Position numbers and translations under genes: made by a program. The notes below the pieces were generated by a model. That model was not told the origin of the DNA, made no database searches, and saw only the letters and a list, made by a program, of their open reading frames with translations. Shown here one piece after another: positions 15,980 through 23,761 of a stretch of 64,000 nt of DNA. Each line of letters begins with the position of its first letter. Position 1 is the first letter of the stretch. The stretch comes from WRAI01 sp031549605. Lineage in GTDB: Bacteria > Bacillota > Clostridia > Oscillospirales > UBA929. The stretch lies in assembly GCA_031549605.1 (NCBI GenBank), contig JAVBPM010000005.1, positions 16,466-80,465 on the forward strand, in the 5' to 3' direction.

Positions 15980-17394
15980 CACGACCAAAGGGTCGCCTAT
16001 CGGTTTGGATTGCCGCCAGCTTTTTGGCCTCGCTGCTGTTTTTTTGGCTGGTGTGCCTTTCCGTTAACAGCACCAAGGCCGACGGAATGCCCTCTGTGGG
16101 TCTGTTTGACGCCTCAAACTACAACACCTACACGCTGCAGGCCGAGCGGTGGTGGCAGGGCAAGCTCGATTTGGGCACCAACTACGCTCATCTGGAGATT
16201 GCCGAGTACAACGGCCGCTACTACTGCAGCTTTCCGCCTGTTCCGTCGGTGCCGCTGCTGTTGCTCACGCCGCTTTTCAGCGGCACCGATGCCTTTGGCT
16301 CCGGCATTTACAGCACACCGGATCGCCTGATTGGCTTTCTTTACCTCTATGTCGGTTGTCTGATGCTGGCGCTCTTTTTGCGGCGCCATATGGCTGATAA
16401 GCACGCCTTCTTCTGGGCTTTTTTTGCCGGTATGGGCAGCAATCTGCTCTCAGTTGACGTTTTTGCCGGTGTTTGGTTTATGGCGCAGTCGCTCTCCTTT
16501 GCGCTGTGTTGTGCCGCGTTGTGGGCCATTGACAGCCCCCATAAGAAAGCGTGGCCGTGGAGCTTTGTCTTTTGGGCGCTGGCGGTGGGCTGCCGGCCAC
16601 TACAGGCGCTGTACCTTCCGGTACTGCTGATTTTGCTGTTTCGCAACCAGCGGTTGCCCCTTGGCAAATGGCTGTGTCAGCTGCCCCGTTTTTTGCTGGC
16701 GCCGGCCGGCATTGCGCTGTGCTATTGCTGGCTTAACTACGCTAGGTTTGGCAACCCGCTGGAGTTTGGCCACAGCTATCTGCCCGAGATGCTCAACGCG
16801 CCGCACGGGCAGTTTAATCCCTATTATATGTTTGTACGAGGCGACAACTGCGCGACCAGCAACCTAGCCAGTGTGCTGCGCTGGCCGTCGCTGTCGGACT
16901 ATGATTGGTCTTTTAGTTTGGCGCATCCGTTGCAGAGCTTGGGTGACTTCTTTCGTTACAAGCTGCACTTTCCGTCGCACAACGGCTTTTTTTACCCGTT
17001 GGCCAACCCCATTTTCATCAGCATGTATCTGTCGCTGTTCGGCTTTATCGGCTGGAAGCGGCGACATCGCGACCCGTTGGCCGACATTGCCCTGCCCGAC
17101 GTCGAGAGCGCGTCGCAGGCAGTGACGCCGCGCTTCTCGCGCTGTTTGATTTTAACCGCGCTGGCGCTGACGGTTGTCCATATGGCGGCGTTGCTGTGCC
17201 ATACGACAAACGGCGGCTGGCACTTTGGCGTGCGCTACTTCTGCGACGCCATTCCCTTCTTGATGCTGTTGTTGTTTGCCCGAAAGCGGACGGCGCCGCG
17301 CTGGGCCGACATAGCGCTGGCGGTCTTTGCGTTGGCCTTCCAGTGGTATGGCACGCTGGGTTGGCTGGGACAATGGTGGCTACAGACGGCATAA
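15976..17394 (+). CDS. Polytopic membrane protein, GT-C glycosyltransferase-like
   Basis: 472 residues with an N-terminal helix (about 9-30), then an extracytoplasmic stretch (DASNYNTYTLQAERWWQGKLDLGTNY) and roughly ten further membrane segments. An acidic Asp early in the first loop, alternating short helices and a long soluble loop (about 255-345) recall GT-C mannosyl/arabinosyl transferases that use polyprenyl-phosphate sugars. This is topology-based inference, since no diagnostic motif is certain. It is coupled to the PAS-like gene, which may control it. It carries one copy of the GCAACC-N3-GGTTGC palindrome (16643-16657). Confidence 0.62.
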   Translation: MTRPKGRLSVWIAASFLASLLFFWLVCLSVNSTKADGMPSVGLFDASNYNTYTLQAERWWQGKLDLGTNYAHLEIAEYNGRYYCSFPPVPSVPLLLLTPLFSGTDAFGSGIYSTPDRLIGFLYLYVGCLMLALFLRRHMADKHAFFWAFFAGMGSNLLSVDVFAGVWFMAQSLSFALCCAALWAIDSPHKKAWPWSFVFWALAVGCRPLQALYLPVLLILLFRNQRLPLGKWLCQLPRFLLAPAGIALCYCWLNYARFGNPLEFGHSYLPEMLNAPHGQFNPYYMFVRGDNCATSNLASVLRWPSLSDYDWSFSLAHPLQSLGDFFRYKLHFPSHNGFFYPLANPIFISMYLSLFGFIGWKRRHRDPLADIALPDVESASQAVTPRFSRCLILTALALTVVHMAALLCHTTNGGWHFGVRYFCDAIPFLMLLLFARKRTAPRWADIALAVFALAFQWYGTLGWLGQWWLQTA

Positions 17395-17395
17395 G

Positions 17396-17440
17396 CGACC
17401 CCCTTTTGGCAGACAATAGGCCAAAAGGGGGCTTTCTTTT
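17396..17440 (+). terminator. Terminator hairpin that also contains the gpr ribosome site
   Basis: CCCCCTTTTGGC (17399-17410) pairs with GCCAAAAGGGGG (17420-17431), followed by CTTTCTTTT. It ends the PAS/GT-C operon, but the GGGGG in the 3' arm is 7 nt before the TTG start of gpr. Confidence 0.85.
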
Positions 17441-18344
17441 GTACACAATCCGCACCGATTTGGCCATTGAGGCTCATCAACTCTGGCAACAGTCGAGCCG
17501 GCAGACCACACAACTGAGCGGCGTGCAGGCCACAGACAGCACCGTCTTTGGTTGCGCTGTCAACACCGTCAATATTTTGGACGACGAGGGTGCCTCGGCG
17601 CTCGGCAAGCCGGTCGGCACGTATATTACCGTCAGTCTTCCCGACATGCGACGCCGTGATGTTGACGACTTCGAGCGCGGCGTCCACGCTGTGGCCGACC
17701 AGTTGCGCGCGGTGCTGACACCGCTGAACGCGCGCACAGCGCTTGTGGTGGGACTGGGCAATCGCTCCATTACACCCGACGCCGTTGGGCCACTGACAGT
17801 GGAGAGCACCATGATTACACGCCATCTGCTCGATCGGCACCCCGATTTGTTTCGACAGTTGTCGCCGGTGTCGGCGCTGGCGCCGGGTGTGCTGGCCTCG
17901 ACCGGCATGGAGGTGGCCAGCATTCTGCAGGGCGTAGTGCAGCAGCTGAAGCCGGATGTGGTGCTGGTCATCGACGCCTTGGCCAGCCGGCAGCTGTCTC
18001 GGCTATGTGCGACAGTGCAGCTGTGCGACACCGGCATTATTCCCGGCGCCGGCGTCGGCAATGCGCGCGCCGCGATTAACCGCGATACGCTGGGTGTGCC
18101 GGTGCTGGCGCTGGGCGTGCCGACTGTCGTCGACGCCGGTACGCTGGCGCTCGACCTGCTGGAACAGGCGGGACAGCCGCAGCCGGAGCATGACTTGCTC
18201 GCGCAGCATGGTGGCTCGCTGATTGTCACACCTAAGGACATTGACAGCCTGGTCTCCGAGGTGGCGCGCCTGATGGGCTATGCGCTTAATTTGTCGCTGC
18301 ACAACGGCTTGGAGCTTTCCGACGTGCGTAGCTTCTTATCCTAA
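17439..18344 (+). CDS. gpr: Germination protease GPR
   Basis: 301 residues from TTG 17439; the N-terminus MYTIRTDLAIEA matches the family start, and AAAGGGGG lies 7 nt upstream. GPR is an atypical aspartic-type protease, made as a zymogen in the forespore, that degrades small acid-soluble proteins at germination. Family blocks are clear: RTDLA, TALVVGLGNRSITPDAVGP (about 105-122), SALAPGVLASTGMEV and GAGVGNAR. It is shorter than many GPRs (about 325-370). It pairs with spoIIP downstream, the usual order in Clostridia and Bacilli. Confidence 0.93.
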   Translation: MYTIRTDLAIEAHQLWQQSSRQTTQLSGVQATDSTVFGCAVNTVNILDDEGASALGKPVGTYITVSLPDMRRRDVDDFERGVHAVADQLRAVLTPLNARTALVVGLGNRSITPDAVGPLTVESTMITRHLLDRHPDLFRQLSPVSALAPGVLASTGMEVASILQGVVQQLKPDVVLVIDALASRQLSRLCATVQLCDTGIIPGAGVGNARAAINRDTLGVPVLALGVPTVVDAGTLALDLLEQAGQPQPEHDLLAQHGGSLIVTPKDIDSLVSEVARLMGYALNLSLHNGLELSDVRSFLS

Positions 18345-18393
18345 CCGGCGCCGCATATACTGTATGGACATACTACGAAAGAGAGGGTTGTCC

Positions 18394-19632
18394 ATGCACA
18401 AAACCACCCCGATTCCGCTGCGCCGCAAGTCTTCACGTCGTTTTCGGCTGACGGCTTTACGGCCGATTGCGGCGCTGTCACTGCTGACCGCCGCGCTTTA
18501 TCTGCTGTTAAACACCAGCCTACTGGCCACCATCGGGCGTGCCGCTCACGCGGCCACGCAACAGCCGGCCATTGCCCGACAAGCGCTGGCCTATCAAAGT
18601 GCGCTGTTTGATGAGCCGGTTGACCCCGATGTGTGCGACGCTATTACACTGCAATCGGCGTCGGTGGCCAGCTGGCTGGAACTGGCGCCGACGGCTGTCA
18701 CGACGCCGGCGGACGGCGCCTGGACGCCGCCCAACCTGCCGGTACGATTGCCGAGCGCAACGTCGGAAACCACTGCGCCGCAGTCCTCTGATCCACCTGC
18801 GCAACCAGCGGTTGCGACACCGTTTGTACCCAACCTCAACGCCGACAAGATTCGTGAGGGCACCTTTGTGCCCACGAGCACTGAGGGCTATACTTATTAC
18901 AAAGACGTGTATATCAAAAACATTTCCGGCTATAAAGTCGATGTCAAAAAACTGTCGGAGCAGCGACTCAAGCTGTCGCTGGCGGCTGGTAAGCCACAGA
19001 TACTGATTGTGCACACCCACGGCAGTGAGTCCTATTTCCCCGATCAGGAGAACTGGTATGAGCCAACCGACGTCGAGCGTACGGAGGACAAGAATTTTAA
19101 CGTCATCCGCATTGGCGACGAGCTGGAAAAGGTCTTCACCGCGCGCGGCTTTGTGGTACTGCACGACCGCAATATCTACGATTATCCCACCTATACCGGC
19201 TCGTATAACCGCTCACTTGACTCGATTACGCGGTATATTAACGACAACCCCAGTATTGCCATGGTGATTGACCTGCACCGTGACTCGATTAACAATGACG
19301 CCGGTAACATCTACAAAGCGGTCACCAGTGTCGACGGCCAGAAGGTGGCGCAGCTGATGCTGGTGATGGGTTCGGACGGCAACGGGCAGCCCTTTCCCAA
19401 CTGGCGGGATAATTTGGCGCTGGCCGTGCAGCTGAATCAGGCGCTGGCCGAGAAATATCCGCAGCTGATGCGGCCGATGTCGCTGCGCAAAGGGCGGTAC
19501 AACGAGCACGCCACCACCGGCTCGATTTTGCTGGAGGTCGGTGCGTTTGGCAACAGCTTGCCCGAGGCGCTGCGCGCAATTCGCCTGTTTGGCAATACGG
19601 CCGCCGACCTATTGCAGCCCTATGTTGACTGA
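18394..19632 (+). CDS. spoIIP: Stage II sporulation protein P
   Basis: 412 residues from ATG 18394 (GAGAGGG upstream); ATG 18364 is a weaker alternative. There is an N-terminal membrane helix (about 28-48), a variable Pro/Thr-rich linker and a C-terminal SpoIIP amidase/endopeptidase domain. Key blocks are ILIVHTHGSESY (zinc His), VIDLHRDS and LLEVGAFGNSLPEA. SpoIIP works with SpoIID and SpoIIM to remove septal peptidoglycan during forespore engulfment. One 15-bp palindrome copy falls in the linker (18801-18815). Confidence 0.94.
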   Translation: MHKTTPIPLRRKSSRRFRLTALRPIAALSLLTAALYLLLNTSLLATIGRAAHAATQQPAIARQALAYQSALFDEPVDPDVCDAITLQSASVASWLELAPTAVTTPADGAWTPPNLPVRLPSATSETTAPQSSDPPAQPAVATPFVPNLNADKIREGTFVPTSTEGYTYYKDVYIKNISGYKVDVKKLSEQRLKLSLAAGKPQILIVHTHGSESYFPDQENWYEPTDVERTEDKNFNVIRIGDELEKVFTARGFVVLHDRNIYDYPTYTGSYNRSLDSITRYINDNPSIAMVIDLHRDSINNDAGNIYKAVTSVDGQKVAQLMLVMGSDGNGQPFPNWRDNLALAVQLNQALAEKYPQLMRPMSLRKGRYNEHATTGSILLEVGAFGNSLPEALRAIRLFGNTAADLLQPYVD

Positions 19633-19663
19633 TAACTGTATAATCCGGCACGGTTTATACTTC

Positions 19664-19692
19664 TTGTTTTTGTTTTTGCGCTGTGCTATGAT
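19664..19692 (+). promoter_or_regulatory. Promoter of cdd
   Basis: TTGTTT (19664-19669), a 17-bp spacer and TATGAT (19687-19692), 33 bp before the ATG. Confidence 0.65.
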
Positions 19693-19724
19693 GAGATTAA
19701 CTTGTTGTCGCACAGGAGGTTGCT

Positions 19725-20132
19725 ATGGATTTTCAAGAGCTTTACCGCCGCGCCGCCGAGGTAGCGGTGCCGCATGAACTGTCCCTGTATGGGCTGTCCG
19801 GTGTTGTGGGCGCCGCCTTGCTGACGCAGCAGGGCCATGTCTATGTCGGCGTGAATGTTGATACCGCCTGTGCTGTTGGCTTTTGTGCCGAGCACGCCGC
19901 CGCGGCCGCCATGCTGACTGCGCACGAAAATGTGGTGGTGAAGATGATTGCCGTTAACAGCAATGGGCAGATTTTGCCGCCCTGCGGGCGGTGTCGCGAA
20001 TTTATCAACCAGCTGTCTGATTTGAACTGCGACGCCGAGGTGATGATTGGTGTCGACAGCGTTGTCAGGTTGCATGAGCTGTTGCCTCACGACTGGCGCA
20101 AGGTGGCGCCTAAACAGGATTTTCCGTTGTAG
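19725..20132 (+). CDS. cdd: Cytidine deaminase
   Basis: 135 residues, the normal length of the tetrameric class. The zinc site is complete: C54-A-E56 in GFCAEHAA and C87-G-R-C90 in PPCGRC. Glu56 is the proton shuttle. It converts cytidine/deoxycytidine to uridine/deoxyuridine in pyrimidine salvage; a uridine phosphorylase gene is present in the window at 45525. Blasticidin-type deaminases share the same motifs and cannot be excluded. AGGAGG precedes the ATG by 6 nt. Confidence 0.87.
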   Translation: MDFQELYRRAAEVAVPHELSLYGLSGVVGAALLTQQGHVYVGVNVDTACAVGFCAEHAAAAAMLTAHENVVVKMIAVNSNGQILPPCGRCREFINQLSDLNCDAEVMIGVDSVVRLHELLPHDWRKVAPKQDFPL

Positions 20133-20140
20133 CGCACAGA

Positions 20141-20166
20141 AGGACCGTGCCGGCCGGCACGGTCCT
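20141..20166. repeat. Perfect 26-bp palindromic hairpin left of element copy 1
   Basis: The arms read AGGACCGTGCCGG/CCGGCACGGTCCT with no loop bases. It abuts the terminal repeat of the folded element at 20167. No T tract follows, so it is not a normal terminator. Confidence 0.8.
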
Positions 20167-20384
20167 CAGACTGTCAAAAAAGCGCGCACCGTAAAACCAC
20201 AGCGCCAGAAAAAAGAGGGAGCGGCGACGTAAGGCGGCGTTTTACTGCTCGGCTAATGATTTGCGGCGCATCGACAAGGTCGCTGCGCCGCAATGGTTTT
20301 ACTTGATGCAGAAACGCTGTCCTTGCGTACCATCGTGCGCCGACGGACAGCGTTTCGTTGCCTGCGCACTTCTTTGTCAGTCTG
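20167..20384 (+). repeat. Folded 218-bp MITE-like element, copy 1
   Basis: Its ends are imperfect inverted repeats of about 24 bp: 20167-20190 starts CAGACTGTCAAA and 20361-20384 ends TTTGTCAGTCTG. Inside are GTAAAACC (20191-20198) with GGTTTTAC (20295-20302), GCGGCGCA (20263-20270) with TGCGCCGC (20284-20291), and AAACGCTGTCC (20312-20322) with GGACAGCGTTT (20345-20355). A second copy lies in inverted orientation at 45265-45480, nearly identical over the last 130 bp. Differences between copies are mostly non-synonymous in the one shared open frame, so it is not protein coding. No transposase is near. Confidence 0.85.
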
Positions 20385-20419
20385 TCAGCATGCCAAAAAA
20401 CAAGTTTTTTGACGCGCTG

Positions 20420-20444
20420 AGGACCGTGCCGCCGGCACGGTCCT
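20420..20444 (+). terminator. Hairpin right of element copy 1
   Basis: AGGACCGTGCC (20420-20430) pairs with GGCACGGTCCT (20434-20444), followed by TTT. It has the same arms as the palindrome at 20141, so the element is bracketed by a pair of matching hairpins. It may terminate rightward transcripts from cdd or the element. Confidence 0.7.
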
Positions 20445-20453
20445 TTTCGTTAG

Positions 20454-20468
20454 GCAACCGTTGGTTGC
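20454..20468. repeat. 15-bp palindrome GCAACC-GTT-GGTTGC
   Basis: Perfect copy of the recurrent motif, ending on the last base of the pgm stop codon. Other perfect copies: 13507-13521, 13910-13924, 16643-16657, 18801-18815, 38208-38222, 41120-41134, 48487-48501, 50009-50023. Near copies: 23031-23045, 33913-33927, 41595-41609, 53047-53061. Confidence 0.85.
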
Positions 20469-22147
20469 TATTCCATTTCTTCTACGGCGGCAATGTAGTT
20501 GTCAATATTCAGCCGCGGTGACAGGATGTAAAACTTGATTTTGGGCTCGGTGCCGGACGGGCGCACCAGTGTGGTCACGCCGTCGGCCGTTGTGAAGCCC
20601 AGCACGTCGGAGCCGGACAGCTCGATGGGCGTTGTGCTGCCGTCAGCGGCAATGGCCACGCCGGCGAGGTAGTCGGTCTTGGTCACGACGTCGACACCGG
20701 CAAACTGCGCCGTGTGCTCGTTGCGCAGCCGTTCCATCAACTGCTGCATCTTGGTCAGGCCGTCGAGCCCGGGCATGATTTTGTTGATTGTCTTTTCGGT
20801 GTAGCGGCCATACTTGTCATACAGCGCCTCGAGCGCGTCGCTGAGCGTCATGCCCTGACCGGCGTACCAATGGGCCATTTCAACAATCAGCAGCGATGCC
20901 GTAACGGCGTCCTTGTCGCGGCAAAAATCGCCGGCCATGTAACCGTAGGACTCCTCAAAGCCAAGCAACAGTTTGTTTTTATCCTTGTTTTGTTCCATTT
21001 TCTCGGCAATGAACTTAAAGCCGGTGAAGGTGCGGAACAAGTCCACGCCATGCTCGGCGGCAACGGCATCGACCATTTTGGTGCTGACGACGGTGGTAAT
21101 GATGCAGGCGTCGGACGCCAGTGTGCCCGTCTCTTTGCGAGCGCGGATGAGGTAGTCGCAGAGCAGCACGCCGGTTTGGTTGCCGCTCAACGCGATGTAT
21201 TCGCCGCGGCTGTCATGCACGACGACACCGACACGGTCGGCATCGGGGTCAGTGCCGATGATGACGTCAACACCCTTGGCCTGCGCCTGCGCTACGGCCA
21301 GCGAGAAGGACTCAAGGTTCTCGGGATTGGGGGAGGCGACGGTGGGAAAGCTGCCATCGGGCACAGCCTGCGCCTCGACCAGCGATACGCCGGTGTAGCC
21401 GGCCTCGCGCAGCACCTGCGGCACAAGAGCGTAGCCGGCGCCGTGAAAGGGCGTGTAGACGATGCTCAGCTGGCGCTGCGGCGGCTGCGGAAAAACACGC
21501 TGGGCCAGCGCGCAGTCGAGAAAGGCACGGTCGACGGCGGCGTCTAGCACCGTAATAGTGCCATCGGCGACGGCGGCATCGTAATCGGTCGTTTTGGCGC
21601 CGCTAAAGATGTCGAGTGCGGCCATTTCGGCGGCGACCTTGTCGGCGTGGTGCGGCGGCAACTGGGCACCGTCCTGCCAGTAGACCTTGTAACCGTTATA
21701 TTCGCGGGGATTATGCGAGGCCGTGATGTTAATACCGGCCGTGGCGCCAAAATAGCGGATAGCAAAAGAAACCTGCGGCGTGGGGCAGAGGTTGGCAAAC
21801 AGTTTGACGGTAATGCCGCTGGCGGCCAGCACACAGGCGGCTTCGCGCGCGAAGAGCTGGCTGTTTTCGCGGCAGTCGTATCCGATAATGACGCCGGCGT
21901 CGCAGGCTTGTCGACCCTCGGCGACGATGAGGTTGGCCAGCCCCTGTGTGGCTTGGCGCACGACATAGCTGTTCATGCGGTGCAGTCCGGGGCCCATAAC
22001 ACCGCGCAGGCCGGCCGTGCCGAAGGACAGCGGCGCGTAAAAACGGGCCTTGATTTCACCCTCGTCAAGCTGGCGCAGCTCCTCGCGCTCGGCCTCGGTG
22101 ATGACAGGGCTGTTGAGCCACTGTTGGTATGCTTCTTGTCCGATCAT
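20468..22147 (-). CDS. pgcA: Alpha-phosphoglucomutase / phosphomannomutase
   Basis: 559 residues, the length of the PgcA/PGM2 type. The phosphoserine loop is TASHNPREYNGYK (active Ser144), the metal loop is GTDPDADRVG (about 294-303), the sugar-binding loop is GFEESYGY (about 390) and the phosphate-binding loop is RPSGTEPKIKFY near the C-terminus. It interconverts glucose-6-P and glucose-1-P for glycogen and wall polymer precursors. It is the last gene of the murA-walJ-rlmH operon and overlaps its neighbour by 4 bp. Confidence 0.93.
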   Translation of the reverse strand: MIGQEAYQQWLNSPVITEAEREELRQLDEGEIKARFYAPLSFGTAGLRGVMGPGLHRMNSYVVRQATQGLANLIVAEGRQACDAGVIIGYDCRENSQLFAREAACVLAASGITVKLFANLCPTPQVSFAIRYFGATAGINITASHNPREYNGYKVYWQDGAQLPPHHADKVAAEMAALDIFSGAKTTDYDAAVADGTITVLDAAVDRAFLDCALAQRVFPQPPQRQLSIVYTPFHGAGYALVPQVLREAGYTGVSLVEAQAVPDGSFPTVASPNPENLESFSLAVAQAQAKGVDVIIGTDPDADRVGVVVHDSRGEYIALSGNQTGVLLCDYLIRARKETGTLASDACIITTVVSTKMVDAVAAEHGVDLFRTFTGFKFIAEKMEQNKDKNKLLLGFEESYGYMAGDFCRDKDAVTASLLIVEMAHWYAGQGMTLSDALEALYDKYGRYTEKTINKIMPGLDGLTKMQQLMERLRNEHTAQFAGVDVVTKTDYLAGVAIAADGSTTPIELSGSDVLGFTTADGVTTLVRPSGTEPKIKFYILSPRLNIDNYIAAVEEME

Positions 22148-22560
22148 GTTGTCTCCTCCGATTCTTCAAAGACGGGCGGGGCATTGAGCAGTTCGAGCGC
22201 CTCTTCGTGCCGGCTCTGCGGCACAAAGACGTCGAATTCAAAGCGGTTTTGCCAAGTGCCGCCGAGGTAGATTTTGGAAATCTCGGTATCGCGCGGGGCT
22301 GGCACAAACGTGGCGATGCCCATGGCGTCCAGCATACCGCGCAACGCGTCGAGGCGCATGTTAATGTTGTCCATGCTGGTCAGCAATGCCGGCGTTTCGG
22401 GCTCGTTGTCGTCGCCATTGGGCCAGTCGCCCAGCACGTTGGTCGGCGACACCTGCTGCCAGTCGCTTGGCTCGGTCGGCTGGGGCAGAGGCTCATCGCA
22501 ATAGGGACACTTCTCCGGCCAATCGGCCAATAAGGCTTGACCGTGTGGGCAGCGATCCAT
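22144..22560 (-). CDS. Zinc-knuckle plus DUF2007-like protein
   Basis: 138 residues from the ATG at 22560, with AGGAGGG upstream. The N-terminus has a short Cys/His ribbon (C4-PHG and C18-PYC21). The C-terminal half (about 65-130) resembles the DUF2007 'putative signal transducing' fold: LRGMLDAMGIATFVPAP, then FEFDVFVPQSRHEEALELL. A low-complexity acidic linker joins the two. The gene sits between rlmH and pgcA with tight spacing. Its function is not known. It is assigned by motif pattern only. Confidence 0.65.
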   Translation of the reverse strand: MDRCPHGQALLADWPEKCPYCDEPLPQPTEPSDWQQVSPTNVLGDWPNGDDNEPETPALLTSMDNINMRLDALRGMLDAMGIATFVPAPRDTEISKIYLGGTWQNRFEFDVFVPQSRHEEALELLNAPPVFEESEETT

Positions 22561-22572
22561 GGGAAATCCCTC

Positions 22573-22995
22573 CTATTTATGGTATGCGCGCCCGTCGCGA
22601 ATCATAAAGGCGCGGTAGATTTGCTCTAGCAGTATGGCACGCGCCATGTGGTGCGGAAAGGTCATAGGCGACAGCGACAACCGCCAGTCGGCGCGGCGCT
22701 TGTCCTGCTCGAACAGGCCGTCGGAGCCACCGATGAGAAAACGCCACTTGGAGTGACCGCTGTCGGCTTTTTGCCAAAAGGTGTCGGCAAACCGCTGGCT
22801 GGTCAGCAGCTCACCCTCAATGCAAAGTGCCACCGTAAAAGCGCGGTCGTCGGGCAGCGTCAGCGGCCTACCCTCCGGCTGCTCTTGGACAGACAGCTTG
22901 CAGCTGGTGGACAGTCGCTTGCTATACTCCTTGCAGGCATCGCCCCAAAAGGCTTCTTTCAGCTTTCCGGCGCAGACAATCTCAACAGTCAGCAT
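22573..22995 (-). CDS. rlmH: 23S rRNA (pseudouridine-1915-N3)-methyltransferase RlmH
   Basis: 140 residues (family about 155-160), so slightly short. The SPOUT-fold C-terminal knot is intact: FLIGGSDGL (about 86-94), LSLSPMTFPHHMARAILLEQIYRA and the terminal GRAYHK, which are RlmH hallmarks. It methylates pseudouridine 1915 in helix 69 using S-adenosylmethionine. The start overlaps the end of walJ by 14 bp. The walJ-rlmH pairing is common in Firmicutes. Confidence 0.93.
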   Translation of the reverse strand: MLTVEIVCAGKLKEAFWGDACKEYSKRLSTSCKLSVQEQPEGRPLTLPDDRAFTVALCIEGELLTSQRFADTFWQKADSGHSKWRFLIGGSDGLFEQDKRRADWRLSLSPMTFPHHMARAILLEQIYRAFMIRDGRAYHK

Positions 22996-23761
22996 AGAGA
23001 CTCACCGGCTCGCAGGGCTCGGAACGGGGCGCAACCTGCAGTTGCACATCTTGCCCCACAACAACTCCATGGTTGTTCAGCAGTGCTTCCGTGGTGGCGA
23101 AGGCCAGTTCCGGTCGGTTGTTGTCCTTGGACAGGTGCATAAGTACCAGGCTGCGCAACTTACGGTTGACACAGGCCAGCGCCGCTTGGGCGCAGTCGTA
23201 ATTGGACAAATGGCCAAGTGAACCGGCGATGCGCTTTTTCAGAAAGGGCGGGTACCGGCCGGTAGACAGCAGCTGCTCGTCGTAGTTGGACTCGAGGAAC
23301 AGCACAGGGATGTCGGCGAGCAATGACAGCACATCGGGCGGCATGTAACCCATGTCGGTGGCCAGCGCCATGCGGTAAGCGCCCTGCTGCAGTACATAGC
23401 CGACGCTGTCGGGCGTGTCGTGCGGCGTGGCGAAGGGTGTAATGACAACATCGTTGACGGCAAAGGCATTGCCGGCCGCGATCAGCTGCGGCGTACCGGG
23501 CAGCCGCGCGCTGGTGCCCAGCGTGGCGTAGACAGGAATGTGCTTGGGCAGCGCCGGCAGCGCCTGTATGTGGTCGCTGTGCTCATGCGTAATCAACACG
23601 GCCGAAAGGTCGTAAGCTGACAGTGAAAAACGAGCCAGCGCCTTGGACAAGGCGCGGCCCGAAAGTCCTGCGTCAAGCAGGATATGGGTCTTTCCGTCGG
23701 AAAACAGTGTGGCATTTCCGGCCGAACTGCTGGCTAGCGTGCAGGCGAACGGCTGCGTCAC
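22982..23761 (-). CDS. walJ: WalJ/YycJ-type metallo-beta-lactamase-fold hydrolase
   Basis: 259 residues. The MBL metal motif is THEHSDHIQALPAL (about 58-71), preceded by LLDAGLSGRALSKAL and followed by ATDMGYMPPDV and the His in LSNYDC/LMHLSKDNNRPE. YycJ/WalJ proteins are cytoplasmic nucleases or hydrolases linked to cell division and wall control. Here the gene overlaps murA by 4 bp and rlmH by 14 bp. No walKR genes are adjacent. An imperfect copy of the 15-bp palindrome lies near the 3' end (23031-23045). Confidence 0.88.
   Translation of the reverse strand: MTQPFACTLASSSAGNATLFSDGKTHILLDAGLSGRALSKALARFSLSAYDLSAVLITHEHSDHIQALPALPKHIPVYATLGTSARLPGTPQLIAAGNAFAVNDVVITPFATPHDTPDSVGYVLQQGAYRMALATDMGYMPPDVLSLLADIPVLFLESNYDEQLLSTGRYPPFLKKRIAGSLGHLSNYDCAQAALACVNRKLRSLVLMHLSKDNNRPELAFATTEALLNNHGVVVGQDVQLQVAPRSEPCEPVSLYADC

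Noticed and set aside
20261..20521. ORF MRRIDKV... also found in element copy 2 (45388 leftwards)
   Set aside because: The shared 45 codons differ mostly by non-synonymous changes and their ends run into unrelated DNA. The similarity is explained by the folded element.
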